Source: Propionivibrio soli (GTDB taxonomy: Bacteria > Pseudomonadota > Gammaproteobacteria > Burkholderiales > Rhodocyclaceae). Taken from it: a stretch of 64,000 bases of DNA. The translations under genes and the position numbers were made by a program. The notes under the pieces are model-generated. The model was given only the letters and a program-made list of their open reading frames with translations, searched no databases and was not told the origin of the DNA. Shown in pieces: positions 54,491 to 63,117 of this stretch; position 1 is the first letter of the stretch, and the number at the start of each line of letters is the position of its first letter. Location of the stretch: the NCBI RefSeq assembly GCF_025770765.1, contig NZ_JANZKY010000003.1, forward strand, positions 186,001 to 250,000. The letters run 5' to 3'.

Positions 54491-55257
54491 TTCGGTTTGC
54501 TTCGCTTGGCAGCGGCAGTCAGGGAAATGCCCTGATTGTCGATGCCGGCGAGACCAAGCTTCTGCTGGATTGTGGCTTTTCAGTTCGCGCCACAAGCGAG
54601 CGGCTTGGCCGATTGGGCGTTTCCAGCGACGAGATCACGGCCCTTCTTGTCACCCACGAACACAGCGATCACGTAGCCGGTGTGTGCCGATTTGCCGGTC
54701 GTCATGGCATTCCGGTATTTCTTACCCACGGTACCTACATTGCCTTGTCGCGCGGGCAATCGCCGTTACCGGAATGCAAAATCGTCGATAGCCATTTGCC
54801 CTTTTCGATAGGCAGTATCGAGATTCAGCCCTTCCCTGTGCCTCACGACGCACGGGAACCCGTGCAGTATGTCTTCGGTGACGGCAAACGTCGGTTGGGT
54901 GTGCTGACGGACACCGGGACAATCACGCCGCATATCGTGGAGCGGCTGAACGGTTGCGACGCGCTCGTGCTCGAATGCAATCATGACCCGGATATGCTTG
55001 CGTCCTCAACCTATCCGTATGCGCTCAAACAAAGGATTGCCGGCTCGTACGGCCATCTGGGTAACGAGCAGGCCGCGTCGTTATTCGCGCTGATCAAAAC
55101 AACATGTTTGCAGCACGTGGTCGCGGCTCATCTGAGCGAGCAGAACAACCGGCCCGCGCTTGCACGCCACGCGCTGTCGCGTGCGCTCGATTGCGGTGAG
55201 GATTGGGTGTGCGTTGCCGACCAGGAGAATGGCTTCGCCTGGCGCGAGCTCGGCTGA
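54487..55257 (+). CDS. MBL-fold hydrolase, WalJ/YycJ-like
   Basis: A 256-residue metallo-beta-lactamase-fold protein: ASLGSGSQGNALIVDAGETKLLLDCGFS at the start, metal motif VTHEHSDHVAGV, then DTGTITPHIVE and ECNHDPDML. This matches the WalJ/YycJ-like group, linked in Bacillus to cell-wall or DNA-repair functions; the role in proteobacteria is unclear. The start is GTG, overlapping the bamC stop (GTGA). It is the last gene of the dapA-bamC operon. Confidence 0.88.
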   Translation: MIRFASLGSGSQGNALIVDAGETKLLLDCGFSVRATSERLGRLGVSSDEITALLVTHEHSDHVAGVCRFAGRHGIPVFLTHGTYIALSRGQSPLPECKIVDSHLPFSIGSIEIQPFPVPHDAREPVQYVFGDGKRRLGVLTDTGTITPHIVERLNGCDALVLECNHDPDMLASSTYPYALKQRIAGSYGHLGNEQAASLFALIKTTCLQHVVAAHLSEQNNRPALARHALSRALDCGEDWVCVADQENGFAWRELG

Positions 55258-55333
55258 TATTACTCCTCACTGCTGGCGAGCGACATTTCGAAGGCGTTGC
55301 GAAAGCTAGGCCCTGGCATCCTTCGGTAAAGTG

Positions 55334-55360
55334 AAAAAAAAGCCGGCCCGCGGGCCGGCT
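55334..55360 (-). terminator. Rho-independent terminator of the Ala/Pro lipoprotein gene
   Basis: GCCGGCCC (55342-55349) pairs with GGGCCGGC (55352-55359), a nearly loopless GC stem. On the minus strand it is followed by eight T. It lies 21 bases past the lipoprotein stop codon. Confidence 0.85.
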
Positions 55361-55381
55361 TATTACTCAAGAAGAAATCAA

Positions 55382-55678
55382 TTACTTCTTGGCTTCCCCG
55401 GCAGGAGCGGGAGCGGCGGCAGCATCAGCGGGCTTGGCAGCGTCGGCCGGGGCAGCAGCGGGAGCTGCAGCCGGAGCGGCGGCATCAGCGGGCTTGGCAG
55501 CGTCGGCCGGAGCTGCAGCCGGGGCGGCCGGAGCAGGAGCGGCTTCAGGTGCGGGAGCCGGAGCAGCGGCGGGAGCCGGAGCAGCAGCCGGGGCAGCAGC
55601 CGGGGCAGCGGGTTCCTGTTTGCCACATGCAGTAAGGGTCAAAGCAACAAGGGCGGCAACGAGGAGAGAGTTTTTCAT
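55382..55678 (-). CDS. Ala/Pro-rich small lipoprotein
   Basis: A 98-residue lipoprotein. The signal MKNSLLVAALVALTLTAC has a lipobox (LTAC, Cys18). The rest is almost wholly Ala and Pro with a repeated ADAAKPADAA unit, ending GEAKK. It is probably a disordered envelope spacer; no enzyme domain fits. A 60-base internal repeat makes it prone to length change. It has its own terminator and an AT-rich upstream region that could hold the promoter. Function is unknown. Confidence 0.8.
   Translation of the reverse strand: MKNSLLVAALVALTLTACGKQEPAAPAAAPAAAPAPAAAPAPAPEAAPAPAAPAAAPADAAKPADAAAPAAAPAAAPADAAKPADAAAAPAPAGEAKK
55422..55510 (-). repeat. 60-base-period direct repeat inside the lipoprotein gene
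   Basis: A 29-base unit (55422-55450) recurs identically at 55482-55510, exactly 60 bases later. It encodes a repeated 20-residue module in frame. The flanking bases are also GC-rich and partly repeated. Confidence 0.85.
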
Positions 55679-55882
55679 TTTTGAGGGTCCTATACGATAG
55701 AAAATTACAACAACGTACCAAAAGTGAATTTGGTTGACTGGCCGATACGCCGGTCGAGTGATGCCTACAACAACCAGAAACTACTTGTTCCGTTGACCGG
55801 CGCATGCGCCAATCAACGCGAAATTATAACAGCTGCGCGGACACATGGCAGCTTAAAGAGATCATTTCATCTGTTTCGCATA

Positions 55883-56359
55883 TTACAGACCGAGCGTCGT
55901 TGCGCTGACGATGTCGCCGCCCTCGTTCGCGACGTCGTCGATACGCCTGAGGTATGGGCCGACTTCGGCCGCGTTGTCGGTGAGCAGTTTGGCGCGCGGC
56001 TGGCTCTGGTCAAACCGAACCAGTGCGTGCACATCGTCCACGATCAGCAGGCAATCGCGCAACGACGAGAGATGCGGTGGCGATTGGCGAATTTCCATGC
56101 GGTGCGCGTAGGTTGTTAACAGACCGAGGATCCGCGGGCTATTCCGCTGTAATGGCTCGGCGTTTCTTACGAAAATACTGATTGCGCTGCGCGGTTCTTC
56201 AGCGAGCAGTCGGCGTAACGATTCGGCATTCTCCGGTCGTTCGAGTTTGAGCCGAGACAGGTCGTCATCGAAGACCCGCACGGAACGCCTTGCTGCGGCG
56301 AGGAGGGCCACGACGCCTTCGTCGTGGCGTGTCCAATCGGTAATCAACTCATAATCCAT
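55883..56359 (-). CDS. Conserved-looking hypothetical protein, possibly PLD-like
   Basis: A 158-residue soluble protein. It starts MDYELITDWTRHDEGVVALL and has SVRVFDDDLSRLKLERPENAESLRRLL, PRSAISIFVRNAEPL and a C-terminal SSLRDCLLIVDDVHALVRFDQSQPRAKL. The arrangement of an 'acting on a remembered site' fold is reminiscent of one half of a phospholipase D-like domain (DUF7931 group), but no HKD motif is present, so catalysis is unlikely. I cannot assign a function. It is a single gene between the lipoprotein and helicase genes. Confidence 0.65.
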   Translation of the reverse strand: MDYELITDWTRHDEGVVALLAAARRSVRVFDDDLSRLKLERPENAESLRRLLAEEPRSAISIFVRNAEPLQRNSPRILGLLTTYAHRMEIRQSPPHLSSLRDCLLIVDDVHALVRFDQSQPRAKLLTDNAAEVGPYLRRIDDVANEGGDIVSATTLGL

Positions 56360-56472
56360 GGGCGCCTTTGTCTGTTAGGAAAACCCTTAGATTCTTCCGC
56401 AACGCCGCCGCCAATGCAAAGACAGGAGACGACGTTATGGGAAGCTGACGCGGCACACCGCGCCAGCATTTC

Positions 56473-57960
56473 TCACCGACTGGCGCTGCTGCGATAAGTC
56501 CGTTCCGACGTGCGTCGCTGCTTGTCAGCGGAGCCGCCGTGACGACCGGGTTTGGTCACGCGATCCCGGCTTTCATTGGAACTACCCTTTGTCGACTGAC
56601 CCTGTCGCTGATCTCGCCAATGCCCGGTGCTCTTCCCAGAAGCGTTACCTGGAGCGGCGGCTCCCGACCGAGGCTTACCATACGATCTCGGTTTGCCGGC
56701 GGAAGTCTTTTCGGCCGGCTGCCGTTTCGGTTCATGGCCGGGGACTACGGCGACCGGGATCGCTTGCCGAGTGAATCGCTCGATCTTGCGCACAGCGTGG
56801 CGTTCGGAGTGGTTGGCGAGTGAGACGGCCAAACCGTCACGTCCAGCTCGGCCCGTGCGCCCAATGCGGTGGACGTAGTCCTCGGCGAACTTCGGTAAAT
56901 CGTAGTTGAATACGTGCGTGATCGTCGGAACGTCGATACCCCGGGCCGCGACGTCGGTGGCGACGAGGATGCGCACCTGACCACGGCGCATGGCGTTCAG
57001 TGTCCGGTTGCGAGCCCCCTGCGGCATGTCGCCGTGCAGGGGGGCGGCGTGGAATCCGGCGACGTTGAGGCGATCGGATAGACCGTCGGCATCGCGTTTC
57101 GTCGCCGTGAAGACTACGGCCTGGTTGATCGCCGTGTCGCGTAGCAGGTGGTCGAGCAGGCGGTTTTTGTGTGACAAATCGTCGACGAAATGCAGACGCT
57201 GCTCGATGTTCTCATGCTGTACCGTGGCACCGGCGACGCGAATCGTTTCGGCGTTGCGGGTGACGCGCTGAGCGATGTGGCCGACGGCTCCCTCCAAGGT
57301 GGCCGAGAAAAGCATCGTCTGGCGCGATACAGGCGTGGCTGCAATGATCTTCTCGATGTCTTCGATGAAGCCCATGTCCAGCATCCGATCCGCTTCGTCG
57401 AGGACGAGGATCTCCAAGCGCGAGAAGTCGATCTTGCGCGATTCCATGTGATCGATGAGCCGGCCCGGTGTGGCGACGAGAATCTCCGGGTTGCGCGAGA
57501 GCAACTCCATCTGCTTCGGATACGGCATGCCGCCGAGAATCGCCACCGCCTTCAGGCGACGTAGTGCGCTGCCATATTTGTCCGTCGCGGCGGTGACCTG
57601 TATGGCGAGTTCGCGAGTGGGGGCGAGGACCAGCATACGCGGTTGCGCGGGCTGGAAACGCCGGTTGTCCTTTGCGCGGGAAGGCTTGAACTTACAGCCG
57701 CTTTCCGGCGCACGGAGGGGCGTTTCGATCGGCGTATCGTTGCCGGTGACGCCGGGGCGTGGCTGCGTTGCAAAACGATGCAACGCGGGCAACATGAAAG
57801 CCGCAGTTTTTCCGGAACCCGTCTGCGACGATACGAGCAGGTCCGCGCCTCGAAGCGCGGCGGGAATTGCGAGGGCCTGGACCGGCGTGGGTTCGGTGTA
57901 GCCCGATTTGGTCAGAGCGGATAACAATGCCTCATGGAGGCCGAGTTCAGCAAACGTCAT
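56473..57960 (-). CDS. rhlE: DEAD-box RNA helicase, RhlE type
   Basis: A 495-residue ATP-dependent RNA helicase. Motifs in order are PTPVQALAIP (Q), SQTGSGKTAAF (I), APTRELAIQ (Ia), TPGRL (Ib), LDEADRMLDMGF (II), FSATL (III), ARGIDVP and HRIGRTGRAG (VI). An extra insert of about 40 residues (GVTGNDTPIETPL...) follows motif I. The C-terminal 90 residues are basic, Gly/Ser-rich, as in RhlE. The ATG at 57960 matches the family N-terminus MTFAELGLHE. A leader of about 350 bases with inverted repeats lies upstream. Confidence 0.9.
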   Translation of the reverse strand: MTFAELGLHEALLSALTKSGYTEPTPVQALAIPAALRGADLLVSSQTGSGKTAAFMLPALHRFATQPRPGVTGNDTPIETPLRAPESGCKFKPSRAKDNRRFQPAQPRMLVLAPTRELAIQVTAATDKYGSALRRLKAVAILGGMPYPKQMELLSRNPEILVATPGRLIDHMESRKIDFSRLEILVLDEADRMLDMGFIEDIEKIIAATPVSRQTMLFSATLEGAVGHIAQRVTRNAETIRVAGATVQHENIEQRLHFVDDLSHKNRLLDHLLRDTAINQAVVFTATKRDADGLSDRLNVAGFHAAPLHGDMPQGARNRTLNAMRRGQVRILVATDVAARGIDVPTITHVFNYDLPKFAEDYVHRIGRTGRAGRDGLAVSLANHSERHAVRKIERFTRQAIPVAVVPGHEPKRQPAEKTSAGKPRSYGKPRSGAAAPGNASGKSTGHWRDQRQGQSTKGSSNESRDRVTKPGRHGGSADKQRRTSERTYRSSASR

Positions 57961-58307
57961 CAATTTCTTTCGTGGGTAATGGCCCCGCGGTCGGCGCCAA
58001 TAGGGGCGAATTCCGACGTCATGCGGGCAACAAAGATGCAACGCCAACCCAACGAAAAGGCAGGGAAACGCTCGCTTGAAGGCGAAGTGTCCGGTGCGTT
58101 TCGGCACGAAAGCTTTGTGCCGGAACGGTGTTCAGTCTTAAGACACCAGGGGCAGGAGGGCTTTTGAAAATGCGGTGAGGTTCGCGTGGCGCGTCGCGTT
58201 TTTGGAGCCAAAGGCTTCTAGAACGCGGGGCGCATTGTATCGGCTTCGGAACGCCGCGTCGAGCGAATTATTTCGGGAAATCAATAAGCAACGATGGATA
58301 GGCTATT
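57961..58307 (-). other. Gene-free leader region upstream of rhlE with inverted repeats
   Basis: These 347 bases lie between ubiC and rhlE, both on the minus strand. They hold a 26-base imperfect palindrome at 58100-58125 (arms CGGCAC and GTGCCG) and GTCTTAAGAC at 58135-58144. I see no open frame with protein-like composition and no clear ubiC terminator. A structured 5' leader for the helicase mRNA is possible. Confidence 0.4.
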
Positions 58308-58925
58308 TCATCCGAAGGGTTTTACCCGCGTAACCCCTCGATACATGGCGCACTGTTCACGAAAAATCACTGGTGAGAATACTTCGGTGACTAGCAATGA
58401 TTGCCGACCAAATGTGAACCGGGAGCGCCGCGCCCAGAGCTCCGGTGCAGCCGTTTGCTCAACCCCCAATGCTGCGAGCGCACGCCCATACAGAGGATGG
58501 CGGCCATCGAGCCGCCGGCAGTGCAGGGGGCCGCGCACGATACGCGGGACGGAGAAGAGAAGGGCACCGAGCGAGCGTCTGCCCAAGCGTTTTAGCCAAG
58601 GCGTTAACGGACCACGTGGGGAGAGCGGAAGCACCGTGTGCGCGAAGACGACCGGGATTCCATCCAGATAGAGGGCTACCTCCCGGGTACGCAGTAACTC
58701 GTGATGCCGGAGACCGAGTACGGCGGCCTCGTCGCGCGTCGGGCGTGCGATTGTCTGTCGGAGCGGGCGTACAGCGAAGTTTCCGAGAGACTGCAAGCGG
58801 GCTGTCAGAGACCCCGGGTCGAAGAGCCACGAGGCAAGCTCATGCGTACCGGCAACCTCGCTGCAAGTCGTCCGCCACGCCAAGCGGCCGCGTTCCCGCG
58901 TCTGTCCAGTTGCGGGCGGCCTCAC
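58308..58925 (-). CDS. ubiC: Chorismate--pyruvate lyase
   Basis: A 205-residue UbiC that splits chorismate to 4-hydroxybenzoate and pyruvate, the first step of ubiquinone synthesis. Family segments are LASWLFDPGSLTARLQSLG, TREVALYLDGIPVVFAHTVLP, LGRRSLGALLF, ELWARRSRF and LLVTEVFSP. The best start is GTG at 58925, which overlaps the DUF192 stop as GTGA; the N-terminus is about 25 residues longer than the usual start, so a later TTG is possible. The neighbouring genes are not ubiquinone genes. Confidence 0.85.
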   Translation of the reverse strand: MRPPATGQTRERGRLAWRTTCSEVAGTHELASWLFDPGSLTARLQSLGNFAVRPLRQTIARPTRDEAAVLGLRHHELLRTREVALYLDGIPVVFAHTVLPLSPRGPLTPWLKRLGRRSLGALLFSVPRIVRGPLHCRRLDGRHPLYGRALAALGVEQTAAPELWARRSRFTFGRQSLLVTEVFSPVIFREQCAMYRGVTRVKPFG

Positions 58926-59380
58926 CGAGGACGCGGCGATTTTTCCAGTCCGCCGAGTTGCAAGCCTTTCTTGAGTCCCTTGGCAGAGAACCATCCTTTG
59001 TTCATCTCGAGGGCGAAGCGCGCAGGGCCGGCCGCACAGTGGCTGGTGTCGGTTTGCGGTTCCATATCCTCAATGTTCAGAACGCGGCCGTCATTGTCGA
59101 GAAAAGCGACGGACAGCGGCAGGAAGGTGTTGCGCATCCACATGCAGTGGCGTTCCGCCTCAGGAAAAACGAACAGCATGCCGTGGTTGGCGGCCATGCT
59201 GCGGCGGTTCATCAAGCCTTGCACACGGTCCGTCTGAGTGGCAGCGACTTCGGCTTCAATCCGATAGAAACCCGCGGTCAATTCGACTTGAGGCATCTCC
59301 GCCAAAGCCGTGGATGCTGCAACGGCAGGGATTACCGCGGTAAATAAAAGGGCGAGGGAGAGAGCGGGAGAGCGGCGCAT
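58922..59380 (-). CDS. Exported DUF192 protein
   Basis: A 152-residue protein with signal peptide (LSLALLFTAVIPAVAASTALA) and a DUF192 domain: RVQGLMNRRSMAANHGMLFVFPEAERHCMWMRNTFLPLSVAFLDNDGRVLNIEDMEP. DUF192 proteins are periplasmic or secreted with unknown function; the QGLM...GMLF...MWMRNT pattern is diagnostic. The start at 59380 gives the standard length. It is co-transcribed with ubiC by four-base overlap. Confidence 0.85.
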   Translation of the reverse strand: MRRSPALSLALLFTAVIPAVAASTALAEMPQVELTAGFYRIEAEVAATQTDRVQGLMNRRSMAANHGMLFVFPEAERHCMWMRNTFLPLSVAFLDNDGRVLNIEDMEPQTDTSHCAAGPARFALEMNKGWFSAKGLKKGLQLGGLEKSPRPR

Positions 59381-59442
59381 CGGACGATCAGGGGCGGTAG
59401 TCAGGCAGTTCGGAAAGAGGGCTTGTCGTACTGGACGATGCG

Positions 59443-59733
59443 CTAGCGCTTTTTGCGTGCCGCAACTTTCTTGGCATGCGCTCCGGTCTTCTTTGCGCGC
59501 GAGCTCTTTGCCGTACGGGACGCGTGAGCCGTCGTTTTTCTCTTCGTTCCAGCCTTTGCCACGGGGGCTTTCGTCCGGTTCTTCGGCGGTGCCACATGTG
59601 GGCCGGACGTTACGGCGGCGCTCTCGTTTTCGGCCGCTTTCGGGACAGCGTTCGCCTGGGGAATGGAAGCGAAACCGAGGGCTGCGGTTGTCAGCACAGC
59701 GAGCAGGCAAGCTTTTGTGGAAAGACGTTTCAT
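59443..59733 (-). CDS. Small exported Lys/Ala-rich basic protein
   Basis: A 96-residue protein with a clean signal peptide (MKRLSTKACLLAVLTTAALGF...ANA). The mature part of about 65 residues becomes strongly basic (RTKAPVAKAGTKRKTTAHASRTAKSSRAKKTGAHAKKVAARKKR). The composition resembles histone H1-like tails, but the signal peptide would send it to the periplasm, where it could bind polyanions such as lipopolysaccharide or DNA. No known domain. It lies between DUF192 and MCP genes, 62 bases from the former. Confidence 0.65.
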   Translation of the reverse strand: MKRLSTKACLLAVLTTAALGFASIPQANAVPKAAENESAAVTSGPHVAPPKNRTKAPVAKAGTKRKTTAHASRTAKSSRAKKTGAHAKKVAARKKR

Positions 59734-59819
59734 ATCCGGCTACCAAACACTGAAAGCGCGAGTATACGTCGGCCGCCGCAAAGAGTGAAAGGCGACTGTT
59801 CACAGGGGCTGCGGTCCGC

Positions 59820-61445
59820 CTAAAGCTTATAGGCGCTGACGCTGTGTTTCATTTCGCTGGCGAGTTCGTCGAGCTCGCGGGCCGAATCGGCGCTTCGCGC
59901 GGCGGCCGCGCTGCTTTCCTCCGACATCTGTGCAACGCGTTCGATATGGATCGCAATGTTTGTCGCGGCCGTGCTTTGCTCGCGGATAGCGGACGAGATT
60001 TCGTCGACGATCGCGGTAGTGTTGCTGGTGCTTTCGCCAATCCGTTTGATCGCGCTATCGGCTTCCCGGGCGCGGGCTACGCCGAGACCGACCTTTTCGA
60101 CAATCTGCTGCATGCCGGCGGCAACCTCGCCCGTACTGGCCCGCATGCTACCGATCGTATCGGTGATTTCGCGCGTCGATGCCGACGTCCGCTCGGCGAG
60201 CTTGCGAACCTCGTCGGCGACGACGGCAAAACCACGTCCCTGCTCGCCGGCGCGTGCTGCCTCGATCGCAGCATTCAAGGCGAGCAAGTTCGTCTGGTCG
60301 GCCACTTCCTTGATTACGGCGACGACATGGGCAATGCGACGGCTGTGCTCCTCCAGACTGCGCATGCGATCGGACGCCGAGTTGACCGTCGTTGCAATAT
60401 CTTCGATATCGCTCACCGTCTGCCGGATCGTTTCAACCCCGGTGGTCGCAAGTGCGCCTGCCTCGCTCGATATCCGGTCGGCCTCTTGCGCGCGATCGTC
60501 AATGTGATTGATGCTGACGGTCATCTCTTCGATCGTCGCCGCCATGGCGGACGCGGCCTCGCTTTGTTGGTTCGAGGCCTTGGCGACCTCTTCCGACGAC
60601 GCGGTAACCCGGTCGGCGGCGCCGGAAACGGCTAAGGTCCCATCAGCAATCGATTTGAGGTTCTTCTGCAGTTTGTCGAGCAGGCGATTCAGGGCCAGCG
60701 TCGTACGGCCGATTTCGTCTTCCCTCTGCACGCTGGCCCGCACTGAAAAATCGAGGTCGCTTTCGATGCGGTGCACCATCTCTTCGACCCGACTCAGCGA
60801 AACGTTGATGCTGCGCGAGAGGAAGAAACCCAACAAACCCACAGCGACTGCACCCGTCAAGATAACGGTCAGGGCCACGGCTTTGCCGCGCTCCGCGTTC
60901 GTCAGGGCAGAACCGGCAGCTTCCTGCGCCTGCTTGTCGTTGTAGGCGATATGGTCGTCAAAGGCTTTCAGCGTCTTCTCGCCGTACGAGGCGGCGCGCT
61001 TGGTGAGGACATTGCGCGCGGCATCCTTCTCGTCCATGTCGGACTTCGGCAGCACCTGCGTCTTGATCACATTGACGTACTCGGCGAGGCTCGCCTTGTC
61101 GGCTTCGAGCATCTTGCGGTCTTCGTCGCCCGACAAGAGCTTTTCGTAGCTTGCCAATTGATCCGATAAACGCCGCGAGCTTGCGTCGATTCTCGCCTCA
61201 AGTTCCTTCATCGCGCCGGCGACCGGCGTGTTGACGTGTGCGTAGGCACTGACGGTGATTTCCATGAAGGTCTGGCGGGCGGCACTCAGTACCTGAATGC
61301 TGGAGAGACTGACGTCGTTGATCTGCCCGATGCTCGCGGCGCTACGGTTGGCAACCGACAGGCCTACAAATCCGACAATAAGCAGGGCGGCCTGTGACGC
61401 GAGAATCATCAGCGCGAGGCGCTTGGCGATGGATAGGTTTTTCAT
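59820..61445 (-). CDS. Methyl-accepting chemotaxis protein
   Basis: A 541-residue chemoreceptor. TM1 is at about 11-30, a four-helix-bundle-like periplasmic sensor at about 35-185 and TM2 at about 188-208. A HAMP domain (about 210-265) precedes the signalling domain with hairpin tip [40 protein letters not shown]. No C-terminal CheR-tether pentapeptide is seen (it ends SVSAYKL). The ATG at 61445 has GGGAG upstream. The ligand is unknown. Confidence 0.93.
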   Translation of the reverse strand: MKNLSIAKRLALMILASQAALLIVGFVGLSVANRSAASIGQINDVSLSSIQVLSAARQTFMEITVSAYAHVNTPVAGAMKELEARIDASSRRLSDQLASYEKLLSGDEDRKMLEADKASLAEYVNVIKTQVLPKSDMDEKDAARNVLTKRAASYGEKTLKAFDDHIAYNDKQAQEAAGSALTNAERGKAVALTVILTGAVAVGLLGFFLSRSINVSLSRVEEMVHRIESDLDFSVRASVQREDEIGRTTLALNRLLDKLQKNLKSIADGTLAVSGAADRVTASSEEVAKASNQQSEAASAMAATIEEMTVSINHIDDRAQEADRISSEAGALATTGVETIRQTVSDIEDIATTVNSASDRMRSLEEHSRRIAHVVAVIKEVADQTNLLALNAAIEAARAGEQGRGFAVVADEVRKLAERTSASTREITDTIGSMRASTGEVAAGMQQIVEKVGLGVARAREADSAIKRIGESTSNTTAIVDEISSAIREQSTAATNIAIHIERVAQMSEESSAAAARSADSARELDELASEMKHSVSAYKL

Positions 61446-61757
61446 GCCCACTCCCGATCAAACACGAAATCGTTGACGACATTGCGGTTATCAGGGACGA
61501 CGATGAAGCAACAGCCACCTCTTACGCCAATATTAAGCGCTGGCAGCGATTTGTGGAACGTAGCCCGAAGGGTCGCGAAGCCATGCGGTGCCTGCATTCC
61601 AAATGGGATGGTTTCTGCCGGTTTACGTAAAAACGAATTGTCCCTGGTGCTTGTTTGGACTTTTTCGTCGTTGTGCCGCCGAGAACCAGGGAATTCCTGC
61701 GCCAGTACTGGTCTACACTGCCCGTGATCCGATCGACGATTCAAAAGGAATACTTCG
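61446..61757. other. Divergent intergenic region, no gene supported
   Basis: These 312 bases lie between the MCP start and the beta-helix gene start and must carry both promoters. AAAAGGAAT lies before the 61758 ATG. I looked for a c-di-GMP riboswitch pattern here and found none; short frames in it are not protein-like. Confidence 0.3.
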
Positions 61758-63041
61758 ATGCGCAAGAAGCAGATCGTCTGTTTTTTTCTTGGTTGTTTAC
61801 TGGAGAGCGCCTTTTCCCTGGCCATTGCCCAGAACGTAGGCGACCTCCCTGCGTCGCCGGAGTACAAAGGTGAAATCCGGCGCGGGCCGGACGGCAAGCT
61901 GACCGTCCAGAGTCCGGAGCACGAAGCCGTGGTGCAAGGAGTCGAACAACGCGAGCCGAGGATCCTGGTCGTCGGAGAGGGAGAAAAGGTGAGCACGATT
62001 TCCGACGCGGCTCGCTTGGCTCGTGACGGCGATGTGGTCGAGATTCGCTCGGGCGAGTACCGTGGGCAGCCGGCGGTTTGGACGCAGAACAAGCTCACGA
62101 TCCGCGGAACAGGGAAACGCCCCGTAATGCTTGCCGACGGGCGGAACGCGGAAGGCAAGGCGATCTGGGTGATTCGGGGCGGCGACATCCGCATCGAGAA
62201 CATCGAGTTTCGCGGGGCGCGCGTACCGGTGGGCAACGGCGCGGGCATTCGTTTCGAGCGCGGGCACCTTACCGTCGACCGCTGCGCCTTTTTCGACAAC
62301 GAGATGGGCATCCTGACCGCCAATTTCCCCGAACTCGCGCTTGATGTCCTCAACAGCGAATTCGGCGCGGCACCGCAACATGCCGGGCAACTTCATCACC
62401 TGTTGTATGTCGGTTCTATCGGACGGTTCTCGGTACGGGGCAGCCGCTTCGAACAAGGGTACCTTGGCCACCTGCTGAAATCGCGGGCGCGGGAGAACGA
62501 CGTACGTTACAACTTCCTTGTCGACGGCGAAGGCGGGCGTGCGTCCTACGAGCTGGAGTTTCCGAATGGAGGCCTGGCGTACGTGATTGGCAACGTCATC
62601 GAACAGGCCGCTGGCACGGATAACCCCGTCCTCGTCTCATATGGCGCGGAAGGTCCGCGCTGGCAGGACAATGCCCTCTATTTTGCCCACAACACGATGG
62701 TGAACGATTTTCATGCGGGGACGTTTCTCAAGATCTGGAACGAGAAATTTCCCGATGGCATCGAGGCGTGGGTCATCAACAACCTGACGGTCGGCGACGG
62801 TGACTTGTTTCGCCCGGCTCAGGGACGTTTCGAAGGCAACATGACGGCGCAGCGTCGTGACCTGCTGGTTTACGGCGGCATTCCGTCCCGACCGAACAAC
62901 GGCTCGCCGTTGCGAGGAGCAGTACGTATTCCCGGCGCGGCGCGAGGTGTCGATCTGCTGCCGGACGCCGAGTTTATGTTTCCCGCGGGCGTTCATCCCA
63001 TCCGCCGGGGCAACGCCATCACGCCGGGTGCTTTTCAGTAG
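61758..63041 (+). CDS. Exported right-handed parallel beta-helix protein
   Basis: A 427-residue protein with signal peptide (FFLGCLLESAFSLAIA). A pectate-lyase-like beta-helix covers about residues 75-380: ISDAARLARDGDVVEIRSGEYRG, IWVIRGGDIRIENIEFRGARV, HLTVDRCAFFDNEMGI, SNRF-like coils such as FSVRGSRFEQGYLGHL. No catalytic residues of known lyases can be assigned by eye. It may act on or bind a polysaccharide. AAAAGGAAT precedes the ATG. It is convergent with a PEP-CTERM gene, whose terminator lies between them. Confidence 0.8.
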   Translation: MRKKQIVCFFLGCLLESAFSLAIAQNVGDLPASPEYKGEIRRGPDGKLTVQSPEHEAVVQGVEQREPRILVVGEGEKVSTISDAARLARDGDVVEIRSGEYRGQPAVWTQNKLTIRGTGKRPVMLADGRNAEGKAIWVIRGGDIRIENIEFRGARVPVGNGAGIRFERGHLTVDRCAFFDNEMGILTANFPELALDVLNSEFGAAPQHAGQLHHLLYVGSIGRFSVRGSRFEQGYLGHLLKSRARENDVRYNFLVDGEGGRASYELEFPNGGLAYVIGNVIEQAAGTDNPVLVSYGAEGPRWQDNALYFAHNTMVNDFHAGTFLKIWNEKFPDGIEAWVINNLTVGDGDLFRPAQGRFEGNMTAQRRDLLVYGGIPSRPNNGSPLRGAVRIPGAARGVDLLPDAEFMFPAGVHPIRRGNAITPGAFQ

Positions 63042-63044
63042 AAC

Positions 63045-63085
63045 AAAAAGCAAAGGCCGCACCACGCATCCTGCGTCGAGCGGCC
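63045..63085 (-). terminator. Terminator of the PEP-CTERM gene
   Basis: On the minus strand GGCCGC and GCGGCC (63055-63060 with 63080-63085) form the outer stem. An inner ACGCA/TGCGT stem extends it, followed by TTTGCTTTTTG. It lies about 30 bases past the stop codon. Confidence 0.75.
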
Positions 63086-63117
63086 CCGGTGGGACCAATG
63101 CCGATCGGTTGCGGAAG

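Noticed and set aside
61446-61757. Possible c-di-GMP riboswitch upstream of the beta-helix gene
   Set aside because: The gap has a few purine-rich stretches, but the conserved GEMM core bases and tetraloop receptor are absent.
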